Positions 1 through 10,500 are shown, counted from the first letter of the stretch. The stretch is DNA of 64,000 nt from Batillaria attramentaria (GCA_018292915.2 JACVVK020000466.1:124001-188000); one strand, 5' to 3'. Made by a program: numbers and translations. Notes: a model not told the origin generated them from the sequence alone.

Positions 1-8
1 CTTTTCTG

Positions 9-194
9 GGGGAGCAGGGGTGGCCGAATGGTAGAGCGTTGGACTTCCAATGCTCGGGTCGTGAGTTCGAATCCCGGTTGGGGCCAAATATTGTGCTGGC
101 TTTTTCATCGTTGTCCCGTCTTTGATATCACCCGTATGTGGTGGAGAAGGACGTTAAACTCCCAAACACCCCCCCCCCCCCCCCCCCTAATTAC
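9..194 (+). mobile_element. tRNA-Arg-like SINE, copy 1
   Basis: This family has a tRNA-like head with A box (TGGCCGAATGGTAGAGC) and B box (GTTCGAATCCC), and an arginine-tRNA-like anticodon arm (TTGGACTTCTAATG or TTCCAATG). A unique body (TTTGATATCACCC, GTGGTGGAAAAGGACGTTAA) and a C-rich tail (CACCCACCC) follow. Here the tail is a long poly-C, and CTTTTCT flanks both ends (1-7 and 195-201). Confidence 0.8.
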
Positions 195-202
195 CTTTTC
201 TA

Positions 203-890
203 CTACCTTACCCTTGATGAAAACTGGGTCTGACACTGCAGGATTTTGCTTCTTCCTGAAATCAGCCACCATCTCTTTTGTTTTGTAACAAACGACTGTA
301 CTTGCGACCTGTAGGCAGATTCATCACTCCTACTTATCAACCCAGAGAGGGATGTATCATCAGCAAATTTAACAAGAGGACAAGAATTATATACAGTCAG
401 ATGTATATAATGTAAACAGAAAGGGTGAGAGTACAGTCCCTTGGGATGCGCCCGTCTGTGTAAACAGAGTATGGGAAACAGATCCGTTAAATTTGACAAA
501 CTGCGGCCTGTTCATCATTTATTCATAAATCCAAACTACAGTCTTATAGTCTAGTTCCATGCTAAGTAATTTATTAGACATAATATGAGGCTGTATCGTG
601 TTGAAGGCGCTTGAGAAGTCGAAGAACATGAGTCTGACGTAACTGACTGCAGAGTCAAGATGAGAGTAAATGTTGTTCAACACAACAGCATCCTCCACAC
701 TCCTGTTCCTGCTATAAGCAAACTGTAGGGGATCTGTAAAGGTTCTCACTAGTACCTGTAGTCGGCGTAGCACGAGGCGTACAAACACCTTCATGACAGC
801 GGACATAAGCGCGATTCTTATATCACCCATCGTCAGATTTGCGACTATATACCAAGACACTCTCGTGCTTTCATCCCTAGACATTTGCGG
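203..890 (-). pseudogene. Non-LTR retrotransposon reverse-transcriptase remnant
   Basis: Minus-strand frames encode LQFAYSRNRSVEDAV, LMFFDFSSAFNTIQPH and, after a frameshift, VKFADDTSL. These are the fingers, the first catalytic Asp motif and the FADD catalytic motif of LINE reverse transcriptases of the CR1/L2/Rex style. Stops and frameshifts show it is dead. A SINE (899-1079) is inserted in the upstream part; the flanking target-site duplication includes GCGGCTGCGTCA at 887-898 and 1080-1091. Confidence 0.75.
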
Positions 891-898
891 CTGCGTCA

Positions 899-1079
899 GG
901 GGGAGCCGGGGTGGCCGAATGGTAGAGCGTTAGACTTCTAATGCTCGGGTCTTGAGTTCGTATCCCGACTGGGGCCAAATATTAGTGGTGGCTTTTTCAT
1001 CGTTGCCCGGTCTTTGATATCACCCGTGAGTGGTGGTACAGGACGTTAAACCCCTCCAAACGCCCACCCACCCCCACCC
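899..1079 (+). mobile_element. tRNA-Arg-like SINE, copy 2
   Basis: Full-length copy with A and B boxes. It is flanked by a 12-base target-site duplication, GCGGCTGCGTCA, at 887-898 and 1080-1091, and inserted into a LINE remnant. Confidence 0.85.
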
Positions 1080-1278
1080 GCGGCTGCGTCATTACTTACA
1101 TTTCAACCAGGCCTTCTAAGTTGGTTAGCAGAACGATAGATGTTTCTTATCCAGTCCTTGTGTTCCACTTCCTCGGAAACGGGAGACAATTACCACAATT
1201 TCCGCACGGTTACGTGCAGCCGAATACGTGGTGAGCAAATGAGATATTTCTTGTTATGAGTCATCGGAAAATTTCGAG

Positions 1279-1313
1279 GCTGCATTCTCTCTCTCTCTTT
1301 CTCTCTCTCTGTC

Positions 1314-1382
<69 letters not shown>
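1279..1382 (+). repeat. (TC)n/(CA)n microsatellite
   Basis: TC- and TGTC-rich stretch followed by (CA)n. Long frames across it are artefacts. Confidence 0.9.
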
Positions 1383-1384
<2 letters not shown>

Positions 1385-1740
1385 GACCGGGACAATCGAG
1401 CGGGACTGTCTATACTCGGTTCGTGTGTTCAAATCCGGGCTGTGGACCACCACTCCCCCCCCCCTCCCCACACACACACACACACACATCGATGTTAACA
1501 AATGGTGTCTGTCATCTGAGAGGACAAGAGGCGATAGAGTTGGTCTTTATTATCACCAGAGAGCAGCACAACGACACAGTGAAGACACAGCTACTAAACA
1601 AACAAAAAACAACAGCAAAAAAAACAAAACAAGATGCTGTGGGGACACAGTCTTGGTTGTTCTCTATTTCGCCGTGATAACAGACAACTGGACAACTGAA
1701 CTTTACATCTGATACGTACACACTATCAGCTTAGGCGAAA

Positions 1741-1742
<2 letters not shown>

Positions 1743-1797
<55 letters not shown>

Positions 1798-1878
1798 GTG
1801 TGTGAGTGTGGTTCTTGTTGCTGGTGGTGGTGGTGGTGGTTGTGGTGGTGGTGGTTTTTGGTGTGGTGGTGGTGGTGG

Positions 1879-1922
<44 letters not shown>
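1743..1922 (+). repeat. (TG)n-(GGT)n-(TG)n microsatellite
   Basis: Two TG tracts flank a GGT/GTT-rich core. Confidence 0.95.
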
Positions 1923-1926
<4 letters not shown>

Positions 1927-2136
1927 CAATTGCTTTCATACCGTTGAGACAAGCGTGCACTCTCACATATTTCTTGATGTTTGCTACTAGAAAGAACAGT
2001 GTGTTTTCGTATGCTCATAACGTGGATATAACGGAATTCCTGACAGATTTCATAGCAACTCTCTAGTAATACGCACTATTCCTTATGTTTGCAAATTATC
2101 TTTAGGAATGTATGTGTGGTGTGATGGAGAAAGGTA

Positions 2137-2141
2137 GATAT

Positions 2142-2172
<31 letters not shown>

Positions 2173-2262
2173 GGAGTGTGTATGTGTGAGTGTGTGGGGG
2201 GGGGGGGAGCGTACGATAGGGGCGTATCCACACACACGCACGCGCACACACACACGCACGCA

Positions 2263-2308
<46 letters not shown>
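2137..2308 (+). repeat. TG, poly-G and CA microsatellites
   Basis: (TG)n, G runs of about 18 and 12, then (CA)n with CG interruptions. A G-rich strand with quadruplex potential. Confidence 0.9.
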
Positions 2309-2311
<3 letters not shown>

Positions 2312-2513
2312 TGTGCACAGCTTAAGCCCATGAACCTAAATAACAATAGTGCTCAGATAATAGCACCCGGATGTGTTATACTGCATTGTATTATGTTATC
2401 GTCTTCCTTATTTCATACAAAACTAATGAAAGAAACAAAAAACAACAATGAAAACCGCCACCTGAATAATATTTAAAGCTGGAGAAAACAACAATAACAA
2501 CAACAACAACAAA

Positions 2514-2514
<1 letters not shown>

Positions 2515-2562
<48 letters not shown>
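2515..2562 (+). repeat. (CA)n microsatellite
   Basis: About 24 CA units. The flanks (CATCTTATGCCCA, AATAACAACAGTGCT) repeat those of 2310-2360, so a roughly 250-base unit is duplicated here. Confidence 0.9.
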
Positions 2563-2563
<1 letters not shown>

Positions 2564-2815
2564 TGCCCATCTTATGCCCACAAAACCCAAATAACAACAG
2601 TGCTACAAATAATAGCACCCGGAAGAACGGGAAGTGCGATGTAATATAACCCAGTTAGCCAGCTGGTCCCGCCTGCAGTGGCTTTATGTTTCCAAACTAC
2701 ACTACTTATCAGGGAAAACTAGGGAAGACAATGACTTCTTGTGTGAACCTTATTAGGGTTGTGGGACTCCTAAATTGGGTGTCTTGGTCTAGCAAGCTAA
2801 CATTGTGACTTCAAC

Positions 2816-2879
2816 ATGCAGTGGACGAAGATCATTCTGATATTGTCTTTGCGGTTTTTTAAGTGCTTCGCAGAGCCAT
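2816..2879 (+). CDS. Ig gene exon 1: signal peptide
   Basis: The ATG at 2816 starts MQWTKIILILSLRFF, a short basic n-region followed by a hydrophobic core, then a cleavage-like CFA-EP. The exon ends at the donor GTAAGT (2880) in phase 1. This start is chosen because it is the only nearby ATG giving a signal peptide in the phase needed by exon 2. Confidence 0.75.
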
Positions 2880-5800
2880 GTAAGTTTTGATTGAGTTCCC
2901 ATCGTGTCATGTTTGTATGTTTTATCTGGCATGTTCGTGAAGCATATATTTCATGGTAACCTCGTTTCTTTACTTTGATAGTACTGATTCACTTGATGAA
3001 TTGTTCAAACTGTGTTGAACTGATGCATTTGTGCCATTTTTTTAGTCTCTCAGCATGCTGCCATTGTTCAGTAATCAGTTTATCCGTTTTGTTTGGCTGG
3101 ATCCAGCACGAAAAAAAAAAGAAAAAAAAAAAAAAGCGTATCTCCTGGTGTTTGTGTCGGATGAGTGATAAGGAGTGAAGAGCACATGCGAAGACACGGG
3201 ATTATTTCTTAAAGGCCCATCCAAAAATCGCAGTTCTACTTGAAATCTTTAGATCACTGGAAGCCACTTCAAGCCACTATTAGGCAATCTGCAGCGGTCT
3301 TGGGTCTAGCGTGATAGTCCACGCGTTGCGTTATAATGGCTTGAAGTGGCTCCTACCGGTGTGCAGTGGTTTGTTCTTTTCAAAAAGTTTTGTCACAGCA
3401 TATCATAGCAGGGGGTGGTCTAGTTCGGGCAACCCATGAGTGATCGGGGACGCCACAGAGGGGAGACCATGACTAGGGGTGGTCGGGCTCGGGCTCTCAA
3501 GAGTTACCTCCCCTGCAGCTGTTTAAAATAATGCGTCTTTCTTAACAGGTGCAGTGTTTAACTTTCCAAGCGTGCACAATGGGACAATAACGTTGAAAGA
3601 CAACACCCCTGTCACGCTCTTGTTTGGCCTTCTTAATGAAACGTGTTCTGAGGAAGACTTCAAGAACATTGAGATCATTGTGACCAAGACGGACAACTCT
3701 GGAAGTGGTGGAGGCACATACTGTAGTATCCGACGTTTGAAAGGAAAGTGTGTTGGAACAGAACATTGCAAGTGTCTAGGTTCGCCTGACAAGTATTCGT
3801 TCAGTAAGGAAGTTGACAAGAGTGACAAGACGGTCTGGGTTTGGTCAACAAAAAATCAACTGGCAGAGAAGAAAGAAATCATCTTCAACGTTGAATGTAA
3901 GACACTTTGTACTGTCTGGGTTTCAGTGATGTTGTCACCATATGAATGCTCTATGCCAAGTCCAGATGGCACAGCTTTTGGGGTGGGTGGGTGGGTATTT
4001 GGCGGTTTAACGTCCTTTTCCACCACATAGGGTGATATCAAAGACGGGGCAACGATGAAAAAGCCAGCACAAATATTTGGCCGCAGCCGGGATCGAACTC
4101 ACGACCCGAGCATTAGAAGTCCAACGCTCTACCAGCTTTTGGGTTGGATAATACTCGCCTCGCCTCATTTACCTTGAATTTTCAAACTGAAGATAAATAG
4201 TCGTTAATGTCAGTGTTTCTTGAACAACCCTCACACTTCTGTTTTCCCAAAGCACCACCGGAGGGATGATAGATCCCTGAGCTACCGCGAGAGGGAGGGC
4301 GTCCTTGAAATACCAATATGAGTAGTAGTTGTGGTAGTAGTAGTAGTAGTAGTGGTAGTAGCGGTAGTAGTATATCATGCAGTCAGCAATTTACAGGACT
4401 TTCCAAACGATACCTGCTTCCGTTACCGTTAAGATCTGGCTAGAAAGACTCAAATAGTCATTGTCTCAGATACTTTGCTCTACGTAATGTTAAATGGTTG
4501 TGTATGCTGTTAATGTTATGGTAATTACAAATTCTCCTCCTCGTGTCAATCACAGATGGTGCCAGAATAAACCAAATAATGTTCAACGGAAGCGACAGCG
4601 CCAGTGAATACCTGGTTGACAAAGGCGCAAACGTGACCATCGTTTGCTTTTGGGAGGACGGCAACCCCACTGTTCAGGCCTCACTGATGGATAGGCATGG
4701 CAATAAGCTTGAGTCAAAGAAAGGTAGAGGACAGCTCCGGTACATATTTCCTGCTGTGAGCTGTCAGGACGCTGGCCTCATTCGCTGTGAGGCTCCAGGA
4801 GCCAGTGAAAACAAATCGGCAGGACTTCTTGTCAGATGTGAGTCACAAAAATGACGGAATAATAATAATAATAATAATGGGTATTTATATAGCGCCTATT
4901 CCTTACGGCTCTAGGCTCTATACAGAATTAAAGAAAAATAAACAATGATAAATAAACACCACCAGAAATTTACACTTGAATAAGACACATATACAAACGA
5001 TAAGACCCACAGCATTTACAACACTGAACATAAAACACACATACACCATTTACTCAAAGCACAGTCTTGCATGTGCATTAAACTACTTATTGTGTTTGCA
5101 CTAAGTTTAAAAAAAAAATATATATCAGGCATCACTGACTTCCGTATTTCAGCAGTCACCCAGAGGAAAAATTGAATCAATTTTACTCTCCAAAACAGTT
5201 CGTGCTTACTTTTTAAAGACTTTCTAGTTTTCGAAACACGAGTTAACAGTTTTGCAATTTTAGTAATGCCAAATGAAAAGTACATATCACTACTTCATAG
5301 ATAAATGAATCAAACTGTGTTTAGGTAAGAGTTAGTTATTTTGGCCTTGATGCCGCGCAAGCAACAAAGACTATTTCGCGGCTAGCACAGTCCCATCCTG
5401 CCAGGTCCTTTAAAACATGATTGTAAATATATGTAAAGAATTTGTGAAGCTTAAATGAGATCCTAGACAAGATTAATTTCTTCAGGGCTAAAAACAATAT
5501 CACAGATTGCGTTATATTAAAAGATTATTTTTCATAAAAGAGGTTACACTCTTTCAAGAAATTAAAGATGTAGTCAGGGGAGACATCCCTGAACAACACC
5601 TTCAATGAATCGGCAGAATAATACTTGTCTAGAATCTCGGAGAGATCTACGCACGAGATCAAGATATGATGAACAGTGAAAGGCTCATCACACGGGACAC
5701 ACCGGGGGGGGGGGGGGGGGGGGAGGGGGGGATCTTTCTTTTTCAAAAGGTGAGAGTGCGTAATGTGGTTGTGCCCTATGTGGGGCCGGCTAAGAACGGT

Positions 5801-6770
5801 CTCCTCGTGCCGATTAGGTCGACAGCGAGGGTGTTTAGGTAAGAAGTAGTCTTACTCTATCGTTAATTTTTGTTTTATCGAAGGCCCTCCAGAACTGAAA
5901 CGTGAACGAAACATGGCAGAGGCTTCAGCGGGCGAGATGACAGAAATCAGTTTTGAAGTTCGGTCACACACAAGAGAGATGGATACGTCTGACTGCCTCC
6001 TATACAAAGCTTCCGGTTCTGACGTCACTGACGGATTTCAGCAATGCCACGCTGCAAGGTAGGTGGTTTTAGATATATGCGAAAGGACAACAAACAAACA
6101 GCAAAATTACAAACAAACAAAAATGCCTAGCTTAGTTTTTGTGCAGCAAGTTTTCGCTACAATGTGACGGGTAAAACACGTGTTAAACCGATGTGAATGT
6201 TATAATAATAATAATAATAATGAGTATTGTATAGGCGCTCTACCCAATTTCATGAATCGGCTCAAGGCGCCGCGAACTGAACCCGACACGCACGCTCACG
6301 TGAATCACACGCATTCTCTCACACACTGGACATAAACACATTACAATCACGTGGTGCGAAGGGTCAGCTCAGGTATTTAAGTTTCGGAATTTAGAGTTGC
6401 ATTTATTTTTCAAATTGGTGGGTTGAACATTTCCAAAGCAGAGGGGGAGGAAGCCGGAGTACCCGGAGAGAACCCCCGACGATCGGCCCGAATGATCCTG
6501 TTTCTTGTCGCCGGCATTGTTTATTATGTCACCAGAAAGATTTTGTTTTACTTTGTCTCGTTTATGGTTTTGTTGTGTTGATCACATTATTCCATGTTAT
6601 TCATTATTATTATTTATAATAATGATGATAACAGTACTTATATAGCGCTATAAACTGTTACTTAACAGCATTTCTAAGCGCTTAACAAGTGCATAGGCAG
6701 AAATATATGTATATAAACAAAAATGCACAAAGCCATAAAGTCAGGGCGCAACGACACACACACACACACG

Positions 6771-6819
<49 letters not shown>

Positions 6820-9643
6820 GCGCGCGCGCGCGCAATGCAAACCACAATAGTCAAATGGTGTTATAGACAGAAAACAAGTTGAGGGTGCCTGGCAGAGTGA
6901 ATGAGGGAGAGAATTCCAGGCTAAAGGAGCCGTGTAGGAGAAAGCTCTTTTGCCAACGGTGGAAAGTTTAGTGCGGTGAATCTTTAGGATAAGAGTGTCA
7001 GCTGAATACCGGAGGGACCGTGACAGTGTGTAGAGTTGGATCAGTTCAGAAAGGTAGGATGGGGGCAGAATCGTGAATACATTTGTAGCAAAGGGTGCAG
7101 CTTTTGTACTGAATCCTGTCAGAAACAAGAAGCCAGTGCAGGGAGCGGAGTGCAGGAGATATGTGGTTTATTTAAAAAATAAAAAAAAAGTACCCCAATT
7201 CTGACAATTCTGGGTCTGCTCAAGATTTATCACAATCAAGTTTATACTTTCAGACGATTTATTTGACTCGGTTTCAGTTTGACGGGAACTCCGCCCGACC
7301 TGACGTTGACTGTCCAGCTTGACATGCTAACGACAGAAGACACGGGACTATGGCGGCTAGAAGTCCGCAATGATGTGGGCACTGCAAAATTGAATTTCTC
7401 TCTCAAGGTTACAGAACGTAAGTTGAAACAAGCAATATAAACACAATTAACCACTGACTGCCCTTACGATGATTTGAGAAACTTTATTTTGAATGCAGAC
7501 CTTCCTTGTCTCTCTTCTGCAGGGTTTTATTCTCTTTGATGCTGACAAAAACTACTGATGACGCTGTTTCTCCCTATTTTTGAAGGGAGCCCTGGTGGCC
7601 GAATGGTAGAGCGTTGGACTTCCAATTCTCGAGTCGTGAGTTCGAATCCCGGCTGGGGCCAAATATTTGTGCTGGCTTTTTCATCGTTTTCTACGTCTTT
7701 GATATGACCCGTGTGTGGTGGAAAAGGACGTTAAACACCCAAACACCCACCCATCCACCCCTATTTTTGAGTGACAAGAGTACTCAAGAGTATTTTTGAG
7801 TCTCGGCCGGGGCCAAATTTTTGTACTGGCCTTTTTGTCGTTCCCCCGTCTTTGACAGGACGTCCCTTCCGCGGTGGAAAAGGACGTTAAATCCACAAAC
7901 ACCCACCCACCCACTCCATATTTTTTATCCTTACTTTCTTTTACATTTCATTGGATGACACGTTTTCTTAGTGCTGTGCTTAATAGTAGTTTGGGCAGAT
8001 GATATGACTCATGCGAGTAAACAATAATCAAGTTTTAACGAGGAAAACATATTCGTCACAACAGCGATCACCTATAAACGTCAACGGACAGCCGCTACAA
8101 CAGAAAACATTGACACCGACACTGACGGATACATCAGCAACACAGATCTTCTTGGTACAAGTGACACGAACCCAGTACAGGGAAGAGAAGAAAACGACCA
8201 CGCTAACGTGGACAGCGGTACATGGAAGGCTGCAGTCGCCGTTGTTGCAGTTGTTGTCATCTTGGCTTTTGGGGCCTGTATCGTCGCTGTCTTTATTATT
8301 AGGAGACGTAAGACATCCCCGCACACACACACAAACACGCACGCACGCACGCACACAAGCACACGCAGACAGAGAAATGGCGGGATGGGGGATGGGAGGA
8401 GAAATATAGATCATTAGATGTTCCTGTTATGGGATCCGTACCAAACTTACATAACAGATAACAGAATGTTTCGGAAGAAGGCTATGTTACATACATTAAC
8501 TTGGCGTAGACATTTCTTCCTTGACTTGCGGAAGATATTCCTTAGGGGAAAACCTAAAAAGTGTGAACTTGAACCAGAGAGAGAGAGAGATTTCCTGCTT
8601 CCTGATATGCTTTAGTACTCTTGTCACTAACTGACATTTTCACACAGGAAACAGAAATGGTGGCCTTCGCCGAGCAAGGCGTTATGACGTGATGTTCAGA
8701 AGGCGCAGTCCAATCACTAGCGAGCACTTGTACGATGACGCTCGCCCATTGTCCATGCCTGAAGGTACGGAACAATATGCGTTCAAATAACATGCCATAG
8801 CTATTTAGTGTATTTTCCTTGTTCCTGTTTTAGAAGAAGATTGCGACCTGTTTACTCTGAATCTGTGTCTACTTCAGCGGGGCAATTAGAGCAGTATTAT
8901 TTTCCCGTCAAGACTCGTACATCTCCGTGGGAGACACGAAAGAAAATGATTGCCACGGTTCCTAAGCAGTTATGCAGCTGAGTTGAGACAGTGTCTATAC
9001 AGTGTCCATACAGCGTCCATACATTGTGACGACATTTTCACCGGTATTCCCCTTTCATGAATCTGACGATGATCGAGCACACCCCCTCCCTCAACCCCTC
9101 CCCCTACCCCCCTCAAAATATACAAACAAACAAACAAAAACAAACAAAAACAACAAAAACACCCACTCAAAAAAACAAACAAACAAAAACCAACAACTCA
9201 ACAAATAACAAATAAACAAACAAAAACAACTGCACGTGTGCGTTCGCTGTCTAGTACTGTATAAAACAATTTCTTCTTGCAGAATTGCATAGAGTCTATA
9301 AGTGAATGTTCAATTAAAAGACGGCAACGGACACAAGTACAGTATTTTGCTTTTGCCTCTTTCAGCCTTTTTTTTATAGCTTTGTTACGCAGTACTAACA
9401 CCGACGGATCCAAAAGTATTTAGACACGAACAATCCTGATGAAGGCCGGCTGCTTCTCTCATGAAGGTATCATTTTGCTTTGTCGCAGAACCTGCCCCTA
9501 TGCGCCCCATCCCGAAACCACGAAGGAATCGTCAAGTGCAGATCTCGGAAAATCGAGATTACCTCTCTCTTGTGGCGGATAATTTCGACAGTTTTGAAGA
9601 TGGAAACGAACAGCTGATTGGATCTGAGCAAGCCGAGCCTTAG
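2816..9643 (+). CDS. Type I membrane immunoglobulin-domain protein, eight exons
   Basis: Joined exons 2816-2879, 3549-3896, 4556-4837, 5884-6058, 7278-7417, 8065-8307, 8648-8764 and 9489-9643 give one open frame of 507 residues ending in TAG. Every junction has a GT donor and AG acceptor, and all introns are phase 1 except the fourth (phase 2), as expected for exon-shuffled Ig genes. Order: signal peptide (residues 1-20), a cysteine-rich Ig-like module, a canonical Ig domain, a third Ig-like module split over two exons, an acidic Ser/Thr stalk, one membrane helix (about residues 385-412) and a cytoplasmic tail of about 95 residues containing RPIPKPRR, a likely SH3 ligand. Likely role: cell-surface recognition or adhesion; ligand unknown. 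I do not recognise a named ortholog. Exon joins are inferred, not proven by transcripts. Confidence 0.8.
3549..3896 (+). CDS. Ig gene exon 2: cysteine-rich Ig-like module
   Basis: A 348-nt phase 1-1 exon after a pyrimidine-rich AG acceptor (TTTCTTAACAG) and before GTAAGA. The protein is rich in paired cysteines (CSIRRLKGKC, CKC) and carries NGT and NET glycosylation sequons. It lacks the standard Asp-x-Gly-x-Tyr-x-Cys of Ig domains, so the domain call is weaker than for exon 3. Confidence 0.7.
3983..4132 (-). mobile_element. tRNA-Arg-like SINE, 5'-truncated, in Ig-gene intron 2
   Basis: Minus orientation, truncated within the A-box region (ends at CGCTCTACC). The target-site duplication CAGCTTTTGGG lies at 3972-3982 and 4133-4143. 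The 5' truncation with an 11-base duplication is typical of LINE-driven retrotransposition. Confidence 0.85.
4556..4837 (+). CDS. Ig gene exon 3: canonical Ig domain
   Basis: A 282-nt phase 1-1 exon. It shows the B-strand cysteine and core aromatic (VTIVCFWEDGNP) and the F-strand DAGLIRC, the usual Ig disulfide pair, plus several N-glycosylation sequons. The acceptor CACAG lies just before ATGGTGCC and the donor is GTGAGT at 4838. The ATG right after the acceptor is out of frame and is not a start. Confidence 0.8.
5325..5870 (-). pseudogene. LINE C-terminal remnant with CCHC-like motif and 3' tail
   Basis: The minus strand encodes RHEETVLSRPHIGHNHITHS, then a poly-Pro run caused by a poly-G tract, then CVPCDEPFTVHHILISC and a Leu-rich end. 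This is the conserved C-terminus (Cys-x2-Cys...His-x4-Cys) of a LINE lineage common in invertebrates. The 3' end, read on minus, contains TTGCTTGCGCGGC and ends near AATAACTAACT, the same tail as at 13.93 and 62.35 kb. It lies in intron 3 of the Ig gene. Confidence 0.65.
5884..6058 (+). CDS. Ig gene exon 4: first half of third Ig-like module
   Basis: Phase 1 to 2 exon, 175 nt, flanked by TTTTATCGAAG and GTAGGT. It encodes an Ig-like N half (ITEISFEVRS-type beta strands, DCLLYKA) whose partner strands are in exon 5. Its protein pattern resembles the Ig exons at 28493-28833 (+) and 62950-63291 (-). Confidence 0.65.
6205..6512 (-). mobile_element. Second SINE family, 5'-truncated, in Ig-gene intron 4
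   Basis: Matches 29764-30100 from the ATAATAATA tail (TAGGCGCTCTACCC) through CACGCACGCTCACGTG, CACGTGGTGCGAAGG and the central GGAGTACCCGGAGAGAACC. The tRNA-like head is missing. Confidence 0.7.
6597..7150 (-). pseudogene. LINE 3'-end remnant
   Basis: The minus strand encodes LPPSYLSELIQLYTLSRSLR, then KLSTVGKRAFSYTAPLAWNS, the C-terminal signature of CR1/L2-type LINE ORF2. A 3' untranslated part follows that contains TATATAGCGC and an ATT-rich end, with a (CA)n/(CG)n tract (6754-6832) inside. It lies in intron 4 of the Ig gene. Confidence 0.65.
6754..6834 (+). repeat. (CA)n(CG)n microsatellite
   Basis: CA units running into about 14 CG units, a Z-DNA-prone sequence, in Ig-gene intron 4. 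Confidence 0.9.
7278..7417 (+). CDS. Ig gene exon 5: second half of third Ig-like module
   Basis: Phase 2 to 1 exon. The acceptor is taken as GGTTTCAG ending at 7277, because the upstream AG at 7253 would put a TGA stop in frame. The protein has LTVQLDMLTTEDTGLWRLEV, a tyrosine-corner-like DTGLW without the usual cysteine, and a GTAKLNFSL final strand. The donor is GTAAGT at 7418. Confidence 0.7.
7584..7758 (+). mobile_element. tRNA-Arg-like SINE in Ig-gene intron 5
   Basis: Full-length; target-site duplication CCCTATTTTTGA at 7572-7583 and 7759-7770. Confidence 0.85.
7798..7912 (+). mobile_element. 5'-truncated SINE next to a full copy
   Basis: Starts at CTCGGCCGGGGCCAAAT, within the B-box end, and runs through the body to CACCCACCCACCC. 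It is more diverged than the neighbour at 7584 (TTTGACAGGACGTCCC instead of TTTGATATCACCC), so it is an older insertion. Confidence 0.7.
8065..8307 (+). CDS. Ig gene exon 6: stalk and transmembrane helix
   Basis: Phase 1-1 exon. An acidic Asp/Thr-rich stalk (TENIDTDTDG) is followed by a helix built of Ala, Val and Ile (core AVVAVVVILAFGACIVAV) and a stop-transfer Arg-Arg, so the protein is a type I membrane protein. The acceptor (TCACAACAG) has a weak pyrimidine tract and is chosen because it keeps the phase. The donor is GTAAGA. Confidence 0.7.
8648..8764 (+). CDS. Ig gene exon 7: basic juxtamembrane tail
   Basis: A 117-nt phase 1-1 exon with acceptor TTTTCACACAG and donor GTACGG. It encodes an Arg-rich cytoplasmic stretch (GLRRARRYDVMFRRR) followed by SEHLYDDARPLS, which contains a possible phosphotyrosine site. 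Confidence 0.7.
9489..9643 (+). CDS. Ig gene exon 8: cytoplasmic C-terminus
   Basis: Acceptor TTTGTCGCAG, then 51 codons and TAG. PMRPIPKPRR is a PxxPxR-type SH3-binding motif, and RDYLSLV fits a YxxL-type sorting or phosphotyrosine motif. The end is acidic (DNFDSFEDG). This gives the protein signalling or trafficking potential that the shorter paralog at 62.5-63.3 kb lacks. Confidence 0.75.
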
Positions 9644-10038
9644 ACTTTCTACTTCTTCCGATTGTTTTGTTCTTCTATGAGGACGTCAGCCAGTTAAGAT
9701 AACAAGTAGATCCGACAGGCTTTAAAGGAACCACAGAATCACGTGACACAAGTTAGTGAGCATAAACAGCTCACTGTTCTGATTGCAGAATGTTTTTATT
9801 GAAACGCAGGAAGACTGTAAGACACTTTTGAAGTTCTGAAATGTTACATTTGTTTAGTTTTTGTTTGGTGGTAAGATATCGTCTTTCTCTGTCATGTTTG
9901 TAAACTTGATGTGTGTATGGCTATCCTTTTGTTAATTGTTAATCACTCACGTCAAACCATAAATTCATCTGAAGCATCGCTCACGGTGGATGCCTGATGT
10001 TCCAGTGTCACATAAAAATTTCTATTTCTCGTGGCAAT

Positions 10039-10397
10039 TGTTTGCTTTTCTTTGTGTTTAAGAGTTACAGTGTATTTCACATAAACTGTACTTTGCTTTT
10101 CTTTGTGTTTAAGAGTTACAGTGTATTTCACATAAACTGTACTTTGCTTTTCTTTGTGTTTAAGAGTTACAGTGTATTTCACATAAACTGTACTTTGCTT
10201 TTCTTTGTGTTTAAGAGTTACAGTGTATTTCACATAAACTGTACTTTGCTTTTCTTTGTGTTTAAGAGTTACAGTGTATTTCACATAAACTGTACTTTGC
10301 TTTTCTTTGTGTTTAAGAGTTAAAGTGTATTTCACATAAACTGTACTTTGCTTTTCTTTGTGTTTAAGAGTTACAGTGTATTTCACATAAACTGTAC
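10039..10397 (+). repeat. 51-bp minisatellite, seven copies
   Basis: Units start at 10040, 10091, 10142, 10193, 10244, 10295 and 10346 and are almost identical (TTTGCTTTTCTTTGTGTTTA, AGAGTTACAGTGTATTTC, ACATAAACTGTAC). The unit is a multiple of three, so both strands have spurious long frames. Downstream of the Ig gene's last exon. Confidence 0.93.
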
Positions 10398-10467
10398 TTA
10401 CTCCCTGCTGAGAAGATTGTAAGTGGTCTAATAGCTTGCTGAACCACGAAGTACACAAATCGACACA

Positions 10468-10498
<31 letters not shown>

Positions 10499-10500
<2 letters not shown>

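Noticed and set aside
899..975. Host tRNA-Arg gene
   Set aside because: Promoter boxes are present but the acceptor stem does not pair fully and the same unit recurs with a SINE body and target duplications.
1256..2476. Several overlapping frames of His/Thr, Cys/Val or Pro repeats
   Set aside because: They are translations of (CA)n, (TG)n and poly-G tracts with no domain, splice signals or conserved start.
3250..3355. Hairpin GAAGCCACTTCAAGCCACTA / ATGGCTTGAAGTGGC in Ig intron 1
   Set aside because: Arms under 20 bases and no second copy seen; too little to call an element.
7254..7277. Alternative acceptor at 7253 for Ig-gene exon 5
   Set aside because: It would bring a TGA stop into frame after three codons.
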